35,259 nt of DNA from Xanthobacteraceae bacterium (GCA_031291445.1 JARLJA010000158.1:1-35259); one strand, 5' to 3'. Counted from the first letter of the stretch, positions 26,518 through 35,259 are shown. Numbers and translations are program-made. The notes: generated by a model not told the origin, from the sequence alone.

Positions 26518-27714
26518 ATGACGATTTCGACCGAGGCCCCCATCGCCCCAAAGGCCGTCGAGGGAAAGTCGAGCCCGCCGCGCCCCGTGCGGATGCGGAG
26601 GTGGTTCATCATCGTGGGCGGCCTGCTCGTCCTGCTGGTTGGCCTGTTGTGGGGCTTCAACACCTTCCGCAACCACATGATCGCGCAGTTCTTCGCCAAC
26701 ATGAAGCCGCCGCCGATCCCGGTGTCGGTGGCGGAGGCGAAGTCGGAGGTGATCCCCCACCTGTTGACCGCGATCGGCGACCTCGCCGCCGTTCATCAGG
26801 TTGACGTGACCACCGACGTCGCTGGCCGCATCACCAAGATCATGTTCGAGGCGGGCACCACGGTGAAGGCCGGCGACCCGCTGGTGCAGCTCTACGACGA
26901 GCCGGACCAGGCCGACCTCGCGAGCTTCAAGGCGCTGGCGACCGCGGCTTCGCTGGCACTCGATCGCTCGAAGTCGCTCGCGGCGCGCCAGTTCGGCCCG
27001 CAGGCGACGGTCGACCAGAACCAGGCCTCGTTCGACCAGGCCAACGCATCGATCGCCAAGACCGAGGCGATCATTTCGCAGAAGCTGATCCGGGCGCCGT
27101 TCAGCGGCGATCTTGGCGTGCGCAAGGTCGAACTCGGCCAGTTCCTCAGCGCCGGCAGCCAGATCGTGTCACTGACCGACCTGTCGCATGTCTATGTCAA
27201 CTTTACCGCGGCGGAGAAGGATCGCGCGATCCTCGCCGTCGACCAGACCGTGCGGGTCAAGGTCGACGCCTATCCCTCGCGCGTATTCGAGGGCAAGATC
27301 ACGGCGATCGAGCCGCAGATCAGCGCGGACACCCGGACCGTGAAGGTGCAGGCCACGATCGCCAACCTCGACCACGCCCTCAAGCCCGGCATGTTCGCGT
27401 CGACGACGGTGGTGCTGCCGGCGCAGCCCGCGGTGGTCACGGTGCCCGAAACCGCCGTCGACTACACGCTCTACGGCGACTCGGTTTTCCGCATCAAGGA
27501 GAGCAAGGACGACAAGGGCGAGACCAGGCTGACCGTGGAGCGCACCTTCGTGCGGACCGGCACGCGAGTCGACGGCCGTACCGTGATTGTTTCTGGCCTC
27601 CAGGCCGGTGATCGGGTGGTGGCGCTCGGTCAGCTCAAGCTGCAGTCCGGTGCCGCCGTGGTGATTTCCACCGATCCGCAGCCGCAAAATCCGGCAAATC
27701 CGCCGCGCTACTGA
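26518..27714 (+). CDS. RND efflux periplasmic adaptor (membrane fusion protein)
   Basis: This 398-residue HlyD/AcrA-type adaptor starts with a polar leader and one transmembrane helix (about 28-47, WFIIVGGLLVLLVGLLWGF). A lipobox is absent, so it is helix-anchored rather than lipidated. DVTTDVAGRITKIMFEAGTTV and LIRAPFSGDLGVRKVELGQFL are the lipoyl halves around a short helical hairpin. The beta-barrel (DLSHVYVNFTAAEKDR) and membrane-proximal domains follow. The start is chosen one base after the repressor stop (TGACATG). The pump gene follows after 15 bases. It connects the pump with an outer-membrane channel encoded elsewhere. Confidence 0.94.
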   Translation: MTISTEAPIAPKAVEGKSSPPRPVRMRRWFIIVGGLLVLLVGLLWGFNTFRNHMIAQFFANMKPPPIPVSVAEAKSEVIPHLLTAIGDLAAVHQVDVTTDVAGRITKIMFEAGTTVKAGDPLVQLYDEPDQADLASFKALATAASLALDRSKSLAARQFGPQATVDQNQASFDQANASIAKTEAIISQKLIRAPFSGDLGVRKVELGQFLSAGSQIVSLTDLSHVYVNFTAAEKDRAILAVDQTVRVKVDAYPSRVFEGKITAIEPQISADTRTVKVQATIANLDHALKPGMFASTTVVLPAQPAVVTVPETAVDYTLYGDSVFRIKESKDDKGETRLTVERTFVRTGTRVDGRTVIVSGLQAGDRVVALGQLKLQSGAAVVISTDPQPQNPANPPRY

Positions 27715-27729
27715 TCCAGGGAACGGCGC

Positions 27730-30700
27730 ATGTCCTTTACCGACATCTTCATCAAGCGACCGGTGCTGTCGCTGGTCGTCAGCCTGCTGATTCTGCTGAT
27801 CGGCGCCAATGCCGCGCTGAAAATGCCGATCCGGCAGTATCCGCGGCTGTCGAACACGGTCATCACGATCACGACGACCTATCCCGGCGCCGCGCCGGAA
27901 TTGATGCAGGGCTTCATCACCACCCCGATCGAACAGGCGGTCGCCTCCGCCGAGGGCGTCGACTACATCACCTCGTCGTCGGTGTTGAGCACCAGCACGA
28001 TCTCGGTCTACGTCAAGCTCAACTTCGATCCGAGCCAGGCCCTCACCGAGGTTCTGGCCAAGGTGAACTCGGTCAAATACCTCATTCCGAAGGAAGCCTT
28101 CGACCCGGTGATCCTGAAGTCGACCGGGCAGACCACGGCGGTGATGTATATCGGGTTCTCCAGCGAGGAGCTCTCCGGTTCGGCGATCTCGGACTATCTG
28201 ACCCGCGTGGTGCAGCCGATCCTGTCCACGGTCGACGGCGTCGCCTCCGCCGACATCCTGGGCGGCCAGACCTTCGCGATGCGGATCTGGCTCGATCCCG
28301 ATCGCATGGCGGGACACGGCGTGTCAGCGACCGACATCGCCACCGCGATCCAGGCCAACAACTTCCAGGCCGCGGCCGGCCAGCAGAAGGGCTACTTCAC
28401 GGTCAGCAACATCTCGACCAACACCGACCTCACCAATCTCGACCAGTTCCGGCGCATGGTGGTGAAGGCCAAGGGGGGCGCCCTGGTGCGGATCGAGGAC
28501 GTGGCTTCGGTCGAGCTCGCGGCCCAGAGCACCGACGCCAGCGTGGCGATGGACGGCCAGCACGCCATCTTCATCGGCGTGCAGGCGACGCCGGCGGGCA
28601 ACCCGTTGACCATCGTCAAAGGCGTGCGGGCGCTGATGCCCGACATCGAGCGCAACCTGCCGCCGTCGTTGAAGATGAAGGTCGCCTACGACTCAACCAA
28701 GTTCATCCAGTCGTCGATCGACGAGGTGGAAAAGACCCTGATCGAGGCGGTCGGGATCGTCATCGTGGTGATCTTCCTGTTCCTGGCCTCGCTGCGGTCC
28801 GTGATCATCCCGGTGGTGACGATCCCGCTGTCGCTGGTGGGTGTCTGCACCGTGATGCTGGCGCTGGGATTTAGTTTCAACCTGCTGACGCTGCTGGCCA
28901 TGGTGCTGGCGATCGGTCTCGTGGTCGACGACGCCATCGTCGTGGTCGAGAACATTCACCGCCACCTGGAGGAGGGCAAGTCGCCGGTCCGCGCCTCGCT
29001 CGAGGGCGCGCGCGAGATCGTCGGCCCGGTCATTTCCATGACCATCACGCTGGCGGCGGTGTACGCGCCGATCGGCTTCCTCGGCGGCGTCACCGGCGCG
29101 CTGTTTAAGGAGTTCGCCTTCACGCTCGCCGGGTCCGTGATCGTCTCGGGCGTGATCGCGCTCACATTGTCGCCGATGATGTGCTCGGTGCTCCTGACCC
29201 ACGTCGAGCAGGGCCGCTTCGCCCGGATCGTCGACCGGGTATTTAGCGCCACCACCCGCTGGTACGGCCGGCAACTGGACCGTTCGCTCGACTACCGGCC
29301 GATCACCATGCTGTTCGCGGCCACCATCCTGGGCCTCGTCGCCTTCATGTACGTCAACACGTCCAAGGAGCTTGCGCCCGAGGAGGACCAGGGGATCCTG
29401 TTCGCGGTCACCAAGGCACCGAAATACGCCAACATCGATTACACCGACTTCTACGGCGACAAGCTCGACAAGGCCTTTGCCAGCTTCCCCGAGACCGATC
29501 TGCGCTTCGTGCTGAACGGCATCAATGGTCCGAGCCAGGGCATCGCCGGCATGATCCTGAAACCCTGGGACGAGCGCAAGCGCTCGTCGACCGCGCTGAA
29601 GCAGCCGGTGCAGGGCGAGTTGAGCAAGGTCGAGGGCGTCAACGCCTTCGCCTTCAACCTGCCGCCGCTGCCCGGCGGGCCCGGCGGCTTGCCGGTGCAG
29701 ATGGCGATCAACTCGACCAGCAGCTTCCAGACCGTCTATGAGCAGATGGAAAAGCTGAAGGCGGCTGCGCGCAAGAGCGGGTTGTTCATCGTGTCCGACA
29801 GCGACCTGGACTTCAACCAGCCGGTCGTGGGCGTCAAGATCGATCGCTACAAGGCCAACGAACTCGGCATCACCATGCAGCAGATCGGCAATTCGCTGGC
29901 GGTGCTGCTCGGCGGCAACTACATCAACCGTTTCAACCTCGAGGGCCGGTCGTACCAGGTGATCCCGCAGGTGCCGCGGGTGAACCGTCTCACCCCCGAG
30001 ATGCTGGGCCGCTACTACATCACGGCGCCGAGTGGCCAGCAGCTGCCGCTCTCCACGGTGGTGACGATCGAGAACAGGACCGATCCGAACGCGCTGACCC
30101 ACTACAACCAGCTCAATGCGGCGACCTTCCAGGCGGTGCCGATGCCGGGCGTCACCATGGGCAAGGCGGTCGATTTCCTCGAAAGCCAGGCGCAACAGCT
30201 GCCGAAAGGCTTCGGCCACGATTATCTGGCAGATTCGCGGCAGTACGTGCAGGAGGGCAACCAGCTCGCGGTGACCTTCGGCTTCGCGCTGATCATCATC
30301 TTCCTGGTGCTCGCGGCGCAGTTCGAGAGCATCCGTGACCCGCTGGTGATCATGATCAGCGTGCCGATGGCGATCAGCGGAGCGTTGATTCCGCTGTTCT
30401 TCGGAGTCGCCACCATCAACATCTACACCCAGGTCGGGCTGCTGACGCTGGTTGGGCTGATCAGCAAGCACGGCATCCTGATGGTCGAGTTCGCCAACGA
30501 GCTGCAGCTCAAGGAAGGGCTCGACCGCCGGTCCGCCGTCGAGATGGCGGCACGGGTGCGGCTGCGGCCGATCCTGATGACCACGGCGGCGATGGTCACC
30601 GGCCTGCTGCCGCTTCTGGTGGCCAACGGCGCCGGCGCGGCCAGCCGGTTCTCGATCGGTCTCGTGGTTGTGTCCGGGATGTCGATCGGCACGCTGTTCA

Positions 30701-30810
30701 CCCTGTTCGTGCTGCCGGCGGTTTACGTGGCGATCGCGACCGACCACCGCGCCGCCGCCAAGTCCGAGCGTACCCGCGAGGTCGCCGCGTTCGAACTGAA
30801 GCCGACCTGA
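27730..30810 (+). CDS. RND multidrug efflux transporter, HAE1 family
   Basis: The 1026-residue proton-driven pump is of full RND length. It starts with the amphipathic/first helix SFTDIFIKRPVLSLVVSLLI and has two large periplasmic loops after helices 1 and 7 and twelve predicted helices. The proton-relay aspartates D400-D401 lie in GLVVDDAIVVVENI. Other family marks are YPGAAPELM, PEEDQGILFAVTKAP, and FVLPAVYVAI at the end. It would expel drugs or other amphiphiles with the adjacent adaptor and a TolC-type channel. AGGGA lies eight bases before the ATG. A strong hairpin terminator follows 20 bases after the stop. The substrate is not predictable. A MexB/MdtB/C-like subclass is possible. Confidence 0.95.
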   Translation: MSFTDIFIKRPVLSLVVSLLILLIGANAALKMPIRQYPRLSNTVITITTTYPGAAPELMQGFITTPIEQAVASAEGVDYITSSSVLSTSTISVYVKLNFDPSQALTEVLAKVNSVKYLIPKEAFDPVILKSTGQTTAVMYIGFSSEELSGSAISDYLTRVVQPILSTVDGVASADILGGQTFAMRIWLDPDRMAGHGVSATDIATAIQANNFQAAAGQQKGYFTVSNISTNTDLTNLDQFRRMVVKAKGGALVRIEDVASVELAAQSTDASVAMDGQHAIFIGVQATPAGNPLTIVKGVRALMPDIERNLPPSLKMKVAYDSTKFIQSSIDEVEKTLIEAVGIVIVVIFLFLASLRSVIIPVVTIPLSLVGVCTVMLALGFSFNLLTLLAMVLAIGLVVDDAIVVVENIHRHLEEGKSPVRASLEGAREIVGPVISMTITLAAVYAPIGFLGGVTGALFKEFAFTLAGSVIVSGVIALTLSPMMCSVLLTHVEQGRFARIVDRVFSATTRWYGRQLDRSLDYRPITMLFAATILGLVAFMYVNTSKELAPEEDQGILFAVTKAPKYANIDYTDFYGDKLDKAFASFPETDLRFVLNGINGPSQGIAGMILKPWDERKRSSTALKQPVQGELSKVEGVNAFAFNLPPLPGGPGGLPVQMAINSTSSFQTVYEQMEKLKAAARKSGLFIVSDSDLDFNQPVVGVKIDRYKANELGITMQQIGNSLAVLLGGNYINRFNLEGRSYQVIPQVPRVNRLTPEMLGRYYITAPSGQQLPLSTVVTIENRTDPNALTHYNQLNAATFQAVPMPGVTMGKAVDFLESQAQQLPKGFGHDYLADSRQYVQEGNQLAVTFGFALIIIFLVLAAQFESIRDPLVIMISVPMAISGALIPLFFGVATINIYTQVGLLTLVGLISKHGILMVEFANELQLKEGLDRRSAVEMAARVRLRPILMTTAAMVTGLLPLLVANGAGAASRFSIGLVVVSGMSIGTLFTLFVLPAVYVAIATDHRAAAKSERTREVAAFELKPT

Positions 30811-30830
30811 CGTCTGTCACGTCGTTCGAA

Positions 30831-30857
30831 AGCCCCGGTCCCCTCGGGACCGGGGCT
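30831..30857 (+). terminator. Hairpin terminator of the TetR-MFP-RND operon
   Basis: A perfect 12-base stem (AGCCCCGGTCCC paired with GGGACCGGGGCT) closes a CTC loop, starting 20 bases after the pump stop. The following sequence (GCGACGTTCTT) has only a weak T tract, so it is a strong hairpin with a poor U-run. It separates the operon from the acyl-CoA synthetase gene. Confidence 0.8.
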
Positions 30858-30961
30858 GCGACGTTCTTGCCTCGTCGGCGACAAAAATCGGTATCGCCTG
30901 GTTGGCCATCCGCGCTAAATTCCGCCATCGATCTGGCAATAAGGATCATGGGAGGATGGCG

Positions 30962-32527
30962 ATGACGGACAGGCTGCCGGGCCCGGGCGCACTGCGGCGC
31001 AATACCATCGCCGACGGCGTTCGCCGCGCCGCGGCCAAGTTTCGCGACCGCACCGCGCTGACCTTCAGCGACAGACAGTGGAGCTTCGTCGAGCTCGATC
31101 GCGCGGCTGGCCGGGTGGCCCACCAGCTTTTGGCGCGCGGATTGAGGAAAGGCGACCGGGTGGCCGCCTATGCGCGCAATTCCGATGCCTATCTCATCCT
31201 GTGGCTGGCCTGTACGCGGTCGGGCCTCGTCCACGTGCCGGTCAACTATGCTTTGACCGCCGGCGAGCTCAAATACATCGTGACGCAGTCGGGCGCGCGG
31301 GCGGTGGTCTATGACGCCGACCTCGCCGGCACCGTGTCGGCGATCCGGCCCGAGGTTGCGGTCGATTTCTACGGCCGTTTCGCGGCGGCGGCCGATGGCG
31401 AGTTCGACGTGCTGGCCATCGCGCGCGACGCCTCCGGGCCCTGGCTCGAGACCGCGGACATCGACGACGGCGATTTGGCGCAACTGCTCTACACTTCCGG
31501 CACCACGGCGGCGCCAAAGGGCGCGATGATGACCCATCGCGCACTGATGGCGGAGTACGCCAGCTGCATCATCGAGCTCGAGTTCGCCGGCGCTGATGTC
31601 GCGCTGGCCGCGCTGCCGCTCTACCACTCGGCCCAGATGCACTGCTTCTCGCTGCCGCAACTCCTGGTCGGGGCGACCACGCATCTGATCGAGGCGCCGG
31701 CGCCCGACCTCGTGCTGCGCCTGATCGAGGAGCATCGCATCACCTCGTTCTTCGCCCCGCCGACGGTGTGGATCAGCCTGCTGCGGCACCCCGATTTTGG
31801 CCGCCGCAACCTGACGACGCTGCGCAACATCTATTACGGTGCCTCGATCATGCCGGTGCCGGTGCTCGAGGAATTGCGGCAGCGGCTGCCGGGCGTCCGG
31901 CCGTTCAACTGCTACGGGCAGAGCGAGATCGGACCGCTCGCGACGGTGTTGCGGCCGGAGGAGCACGACGCGCGTCCGGCGTCGGCCGGGCGGCCGATCA
32001 TCAACGTCGAAACCCGGATCGTCGACACCGAGATGCGTGATGTCCCGCCGGGCACCCAGGGCGAGATCGTCCATCGCTCGCCGCAGCTTCTCATGGGCTA
32101 CTGGAACAAGCCGGAAGAGACCGTCGAGGCGTTCGCCGGCGACTGGTTTCATTCCGGCGACGTCGGCACCATGGACGAAGGCGGCTATCTCTTCGTGGTC
32201 GATCGCGTCAAGGACATCATCAAGAGCGGGGGCGTGGTGGTCGCCGGCCGCGAAGTCGAGGAGGCGCTGTTCAAGCACCCGGCGGTGTCCGAAGTCGCGG
32301 TGATCGGCCTGCCGGATCCGAAATGGATCGAGGCGGTCACCGCCGTCGTGGTACTGCGCCCCGGTTTCGAACCCGACGAGGCCGCGCTCGAGGCCCACGC
32401 GCGGCAGCACCTCGCTCCGTTCAAGGTGCCGAAGCAGTTCATTTTCACCACGACCTTGCCGCGCAACACCGCCGGCAAGCTGCTCAAGCGCGAGCTGCGC
32501 ATCACCTACGCCGAAGCGAAGCCGTGA
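30962..32527 (+). CDS. Acyl-CoA synthetase (AMP-binding, FadD-like)
   Basis: This 521-residue adenylate-forming ligase has the P-loop YTSGTTAAPKG (177-187), AALPLYHSAQM, the A4/A5 motifs YYGASIMP and FNCYGQSEIGP, and the hinge region GDWFHSGDVGTMDEGGYLFVVDRVKDIIKSGG. The C-terminal catalytic lysine is in PRNTAGKLLKREL. It should activate a carboxylic acid to its CoA thioester via an acyl-AMP. Chain length or an aromatic substrate cannot be read from sequence. An in-frame ATG at 30956 overlaps the GGGAGG; the ATG at 30962, six bases after GGAGG, is the better start. It stands alone after the terminator of the efflux operon. Confidence 0.92.
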   Translation: MTDRLPGPGALRRNTIADGVRRAAAKFRDRTALTFSDRQWSFVELDRAAGRVAHQLLARGLRKGDRVAAYARNSDAYLILWLACTRSGLVHVPVNYALTAGELKYIVTQSGARAVVYDADLAGTVSAIRPEVAVDFYGRFAAAADGEFDVLAIARDASGPWLETADIDDGDLAQLLYTSGTTAAPKGAMMTHRALMAEYASCIIELEFAGADVALAALPLYHSAQMHCFSLPQLLVGATTHLIEAPAPDLVLRLIEEHRITSFFAPPTVWISLLRHPDFGRRNLTTLRNIYYGASIMPVPVLEELRQRLPGVRPFNCYGQSEIGPLATVLRPEEHDARPASAGRPIINVETRIVDTEMRDVPPGTQGEIVHRSPQLLMGYWNKPEETVEAFAGDWFHSGDVGTMDEGGYLFVVDRVKDIIKSGGVVVAGREVEEALFKHPAVSEVAVIGLPDPKWIEAVTAVVVLRPGFEPDEAALEAHARQHLAPFKVPKQFIFTTTLPRNTAGKLLKRELRITYAEAKP

Positions 32528-32552
32528 AACGACTCCTGGCGTCTCATTGCTC

Positions 32553-32678
32553 CGTCATGGCCGGGCTTGTCCCGGCCATCCACGCCTTCCTTGCCGACTC
32601 ACTTCTAAGACGTGGATGCCCGCGAGACCTTGGTCCTAGCGATCCGTCGAAGACGGATCGCGCTGCGCGGGCATGACG
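32553..32678. repeat. Nested palindromic mosaic (REP/BIME-like element)
   Basis: Between the acyl-CoA synthetase and the M20 hydrolase are several perfect inverted repeats. The outer pair is CGTCATG (32553-32559) and CATGACG (32672-32678). There is a 9-base hairpin ATGGCCGGG-CTTGT-CCCGGCCAT (32557-32579). CATCCACG (32577-32584) pairs with CGTGGATG (32611-32618). TGCCCGCG (32617-32624) pairs with CGCGGGCA (32666-32673). GATCCGTC-GAA-GACGGATC spans 32641-32659. I recognise this type from many intergenic copies in Bradyrhizobium-like genomes. The two flanking genes converge on it, so it may act as a bidirectional terminator or mRNA stabiliser. Confidence 0.85.
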
Positions 32679-32692
32679 AGTGAAACAATTGG

Positions 32693-33865
32693 CTATCGGG
32701 CGTGGGACACCGGCAGACGGGTCTCGATCAGGCGCGAGAACAGGCTCGCGCCGACCGGCAGGATGCCGTCGTCGAGCACGAAGCCGGGGTTGTGCAGCGG
32801 CACCGATCCTTCGTGGCCGACCCAGAAATAGGCGCCGGGCACCGCTTTCAGCATGTCGGCGAAATCCTCGCTGCCCATCTTCGGCCGCGGCGTGGTCGAC
32901 ACGTTGTCGGCCCCGACCACGTCGCGGGCAACCTCGGCCACCGCCCGCGAATGCTCTTCGTGGTTGACCAGGACGGTGAAGATGTCGCGGATGTCGACAT
33001 TGATCTCGACATGGAACGCCGCGGCGATGCCGGCGGCGATGGCGCGCATCCGCTCGCGCACCAGGGCGCGGACCTCGTCGGAGAAGGCGCGAACCGTGCC
33101 GGCCAGCCTGGCCTCGCCGGGAATCACGTTGTAGGCCGATCCCGCGTGAATCTGGGTGATCGACAGCACCGCCGACTTGAGCGGGTCGACGTTGCGGCTG
33201 ACGATGGTCTGCAGCGCCTGGCCCAGCGTCATCGCGACGACGACCGGATCGCGCGACCGGTCGGGCATCGCGCCGTGGCTGCCGTAGCCGGCGATGGTGA
33301 TGTCGAAGAAGTCCGCCCCCGCCATGCTGGGGCCCGGAAAGATCGTGACCTCACCGGGGCCGAGATCCGGAGCGTTGTGCAGGCCATAGACCTCGTCGCA
33401 GGGAAAGCGGTCGAACAAGCCGTCCGCCAGCATGGCGCGGGCGCCGCCGAGACCTTCTTCCGCCGGCTGGAAGATGAACACGACGGTGCCGTCGAAATTG
33501 CGGGTCTCGGCCAGATAGCGCGCGGTGCCCAGCAGCATGGTGGTGTGGCCGTCGTGGCCGCAACCGTGGAAGCGGTTGGGAATGGTCGACCGCCACGGCA
33601 GATTGGTGGTCTCCTGCATCGGCAGCGCGTCCATGTCGGCGCGCAGGCCGATCCGACGTCCGCTCTCGCCGTTGCCTTTCAGGATGCCGACCACGCCGGT
33701 GCCGCCGATGCCGCGATGGACCTCGATTCCCCAATCCTGCAGCTTCGCCGCTACGATGCCCGAGGTGCGGTGCTCCTCGAAGCCGATCTCGGGATGGGCG
33801 TGGAGGTCGCGGCGGATGGCGGTGAGTTCGGCGGCGAAGCTGTCGATACGAGGAAGCGTTGGCAT
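32693..33865 (-). CDS. M20-family amidohydrolase (hippurate/N-acyl amino acid hydrolase type)
   Basis: The 390-residue metallohydrolase of the M20D type removes acyl groups from N-acyl amino acids or similar amides. Visible are RRDLHAHPEIGFEE near the N-terminus, RADMDALPMQE (75-85), metal ligands in GCGHDGHT (C102, H104), the glutamate pair in QPAEEGLGG, H163 in GLHNAP, the dimerisation domain (GYGSHGAMPDRSRDPVV) and a C-terminal ligand in PLHNPGF. The usual MHACGHDGHT appears as FHGCGHDGHT. The start MPTLPRIDS is chosen over the longer frame, which overlaps the upstream gene. A GGGA lies about eight bases ahead. The upstream M81 gene ends 22 bases before, so the two hydrolases look cotranscribed. 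Confidence 0.92.
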   Translation of the reverse strand: MPTLPRIDSFAAELTAIRRDLHAHPEIGFEEHRTSGIVAAKLQDWGIEVHRGIGGTGVVGILKGNGESGRRIGLRADMDALPMQETTNLPWRSTIPNRFHGCGHDGHTTMLLGTARYLAETRNFDGTVVFIFQPAEEGLGGARAMLADGLFDRFPCDEVYGLHNAPDLGPGEVTIFPGPSMAGADFFDITIAGYGSHGAMPDRSRDPVVVAMTLGQALQTIVSRNVDPLKSAVLSITQIHAGSAYNVIPGEARLAGTVRAFSDEVRALVRERMRAIAAGIAAAFHVEINVDIRDIFTVLVNHEEHSRAVAEVARDVVGADNVSTTPRPKMGSEDFADMLKAVPGAYFWVGHEGSVPLHNPGFVLDDGILPVGASLFSRLIETRLPVSHAR

Positions 33866-33887
33866 GTCGGATCCCGTCGTTGGGGGG

Positions 33888-35259
33888 TCAGGAGGAGTGG
33901 GCGGGTTCTGGAAGCGCGAATGTCGGGCCGAGCGGGGCGATGCGGATGCCCTTCCGCAGCCTGGTCCACGGCAGCGCCGCCGTATCGGCCGGCATGGCGC
34001 CGGGCGCCGCGCAGACGATGATCGTCTCGGCGATCGGCTCGAAATCGGCGCGAAAATGCACCGAGCTCTTGTTGACGAGAATGGCCTGTTCGGTCGGCTC
34101 GATGCCGACGAACCGGTACATCGCCTGATCGGCGAGCTGGGCCTTGTGCGAGCCGACCACGACACGGACGTCGCCGATCCGAACGCAGGCGGAGAGCCCG
34201 AGGTCCATGCGGCGGCCGCCGAAATAGGGGCCAGGCGCGATGAAGTGGCCGTCCGACAGCGCCTCGACGACGAATTCACCATGGAACGGCACGTCGCCGG
34301 CAATGCCCGACTTGCCGCCAAGCGACAGCGTCACGGTCGCACCGCGCCCGGCGGCGTGAGCTACCCTGGCCGCGGCCGGGTCGACCATCACGCCGAGCGC
34401 GGCGCGGGCCGCGCCTTGCCGCAGCAAGGCGCGCAGCATGCCGGTGGTGTCGGAATCGCCGCCGGCGCCGGGATTGTCCTGGGTGTCGGCGATCACGACC
34501 GGCTTGCGGGCGCCGGCGGCGAGCGTCATGGCGCGGGCGACGCCTTCATCGGGGCCGTAGATCTTTCCGGCGAAGGCGCTCTCGCTGTCCAGCACCAGGG
34601 CGGCTAGGCGGTCAGCCGCGGCATCGGCCTCGCGCTGGGTGTGTCCGTAGGCGATCACCGCCGGTCCGCAGTCGGGAAAATCCGCCGCGGGAAATCCCGG
34701 CGCAAAGGACAGGGTCGGGACCGCGTCGCTCTCGAGCTCGGCGAGCGCGCGATAGATGCTCTTGCAGGGCTCGGCCGTGGTGCACTGCCAGCTGATCGGG
34801 ATCAGGAACGGCAGCTGCCGGAAGGCGCTGGCGAGGCGCCGCGGCGATCGCAGAAGACGGGAGAGATGCCGTGCCGCGGCGGCCCCGGTGTCGGCCATGT
34901 CGACATGGGGATAGGTTCGATAGGCGATCAACGCGTCGGCATGGGCCACCATGGCCGGGGTGATGTTGGCGTGGAGGTCGAGGCTGACGACCAGCGGCAG
35001 ATCGTTGCCGACGACGTTGCGCACCCGGGCCAGCAACTCGCCTTCGCCGTCGTCGAGGTGTTCGGCCACCATGGCGCCGTGGAGGTCGAGATAGACGGCA
35101 TCGAGCGGCCCCGCCGCCGCGATGCCGTCGATCATCACCTTGACGATCCGCTCGAAGGCATCCTCGGTGACATGCGCCGAGGGGCTGGCGGCGCAGGCGA
35201 CGGTCGGTATGATCTCCCAGCCGTTGAGGTCGGCCTGCTCGACAAAGCCGGCCAGCCCG
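33888..35259 (-). CDS. M81/MlrC-type metallopeptidase (N-terminus beyond the window)
   Basis: The frame is open to the right edge (residues GFVEQADLNGWEIIPTVACAA precede the first internal GTG at 35138), so the N-terminus is missing and about 456 residues are visible. It matches the microcystinase C (MlrC) family: YLDLHGAM, SLDLHANIT and RTYPHVDMADTG in the DUF1485-type domain, then DTQDNPGAGGDSDTTGML and the C-terminal domain with GSEDF-free VSRKAQ-like KAQLADQAMYRFVGI. Several histidine/aspartate motifs fit metal binding. Members cleave linearised peptides or amides, but true substrates are mostly unknown. With the M20 enzyme downstream it suggests uptake and breakdown of a modified peptide. 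A transporter may lie to the right. Confidence 0.88.
   Translation of the reverse strand, partial: GLAGFVEQADLNGWEIIPTVACAASPSAHVTEDAFERIVKVMIDGIAAAGPLDAVYLDLHGAMVAEHLDDGEGELLARVRNVVGNDLPLVVSLDLHANITPAMVAHADALIAYRTYPHVDMADTGAAAARHLSRLLRSPRRLASAFRQLPFLIPISWQCTTAEPCKSIYRALAELESDAVPTLSFAPGFPAADFPDCGPAVIAYGHTQREADAAADRLAALVLDSESAFAGKIYGPDEGVARAMTLAAGARKPVVIADTQDNPGAGGDSDTTGMLRALLRQGAARAALGVMVDPAAARVAHAAGRGATVTLSLGGKSGIAGDVPFHGEFVVEALSDGHFIAPGPYFGGRRMDLGLSACVRIGDVRVVVGSHKAQLADQAMYRFVGIEPTEQAILVNKSSVHFRADFEPIAETIIVCAAPGAMPADTAALPWTRLRKGIRIAPLGPTFALPEPAHSS

Overview
The window is GC-rich (typical third-position G/C codons throughout) and reads as chromosome of an alphaproteobacterium, most likely of the Bradyrhizobium/Rhodopseudomonas group (Nitrobacteraceae). 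Support for this is the CvpA type, the two small conserved-looking hypotheticals, the style of the kdp operon, and a palindromic mosaic after 32,550 of a kind I associate with those genomes. The placement is inference from protein style, not a search result.

Region 1 (1-8406, + strand) is a type I secretion locus. It holds the 3' part of a very repetitive secreted protein, then a PrtD-type ABC exporter, an HlyD-type periplasmic adaptor (4-base overlap) and, 9 bases on, a CHASE2-class III nucleotide cyclase. The exporter, adaptor and cyclase look like one transcript, which places an outward-facing sensor/cAMP enzyme with an adhesin export machine. No TolC gene is present in the window.

Region 2 (8437-17707, - strand) is a complete high-affinity potassium system. 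In transcription order it has an unnamed 27-residue membrane peptide, kdpF, kdpA, kdpB, kdpC, kdpD, kdpE and a PtsN-like EIIA domain protein. Putting an EIIA(Ntr) paralogue in the operon whose sensor kinase is a known target of EIIA(Ntr) in E. coli suggests built-in phosphotransfer control of K+ uptake. A 490-base gene-free leader/promoter region lies upstream.

Region 3 (17708-25003) is a mixed metabolic block. It holds two small hypotheticals, a DapA-superfamily aldolase with altered catalytic residues, an orphan cytoplasmic molybdopterin oxidoreductase, two crotonase-fold enzymes facing each other with different active-site acids, and a class V aminotransferase.

Region 4 (25120-30857) has a CvpA-type membrane gene broken by an apparent one-base deletion. 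A G10 run lies just beyond its end, between it and the aminotransferase. A compact TetR-MFP-RND efflux operon follows, with a palindromic operator directly ahead of the repressor start and a strong hairpin terminator behind the pump.

Region 5 (30962-35259) holds an acyl-CoA synthetase, the palindromic mosaic repeat, and two - strand hydrolases: an M20 amidohydrolase and an M81/MlrC-type metallopeptidase that runs off the right edge.

No rRNA, tRNA, CRISPR array, transposase or phage gene was seen. The most interesting leads are the secretion-cyclase operon, the kdp operon with its own EIIA protein and extra micropeptide, the catalytically altered DapA paralogue, and the frameshifted cvpA.
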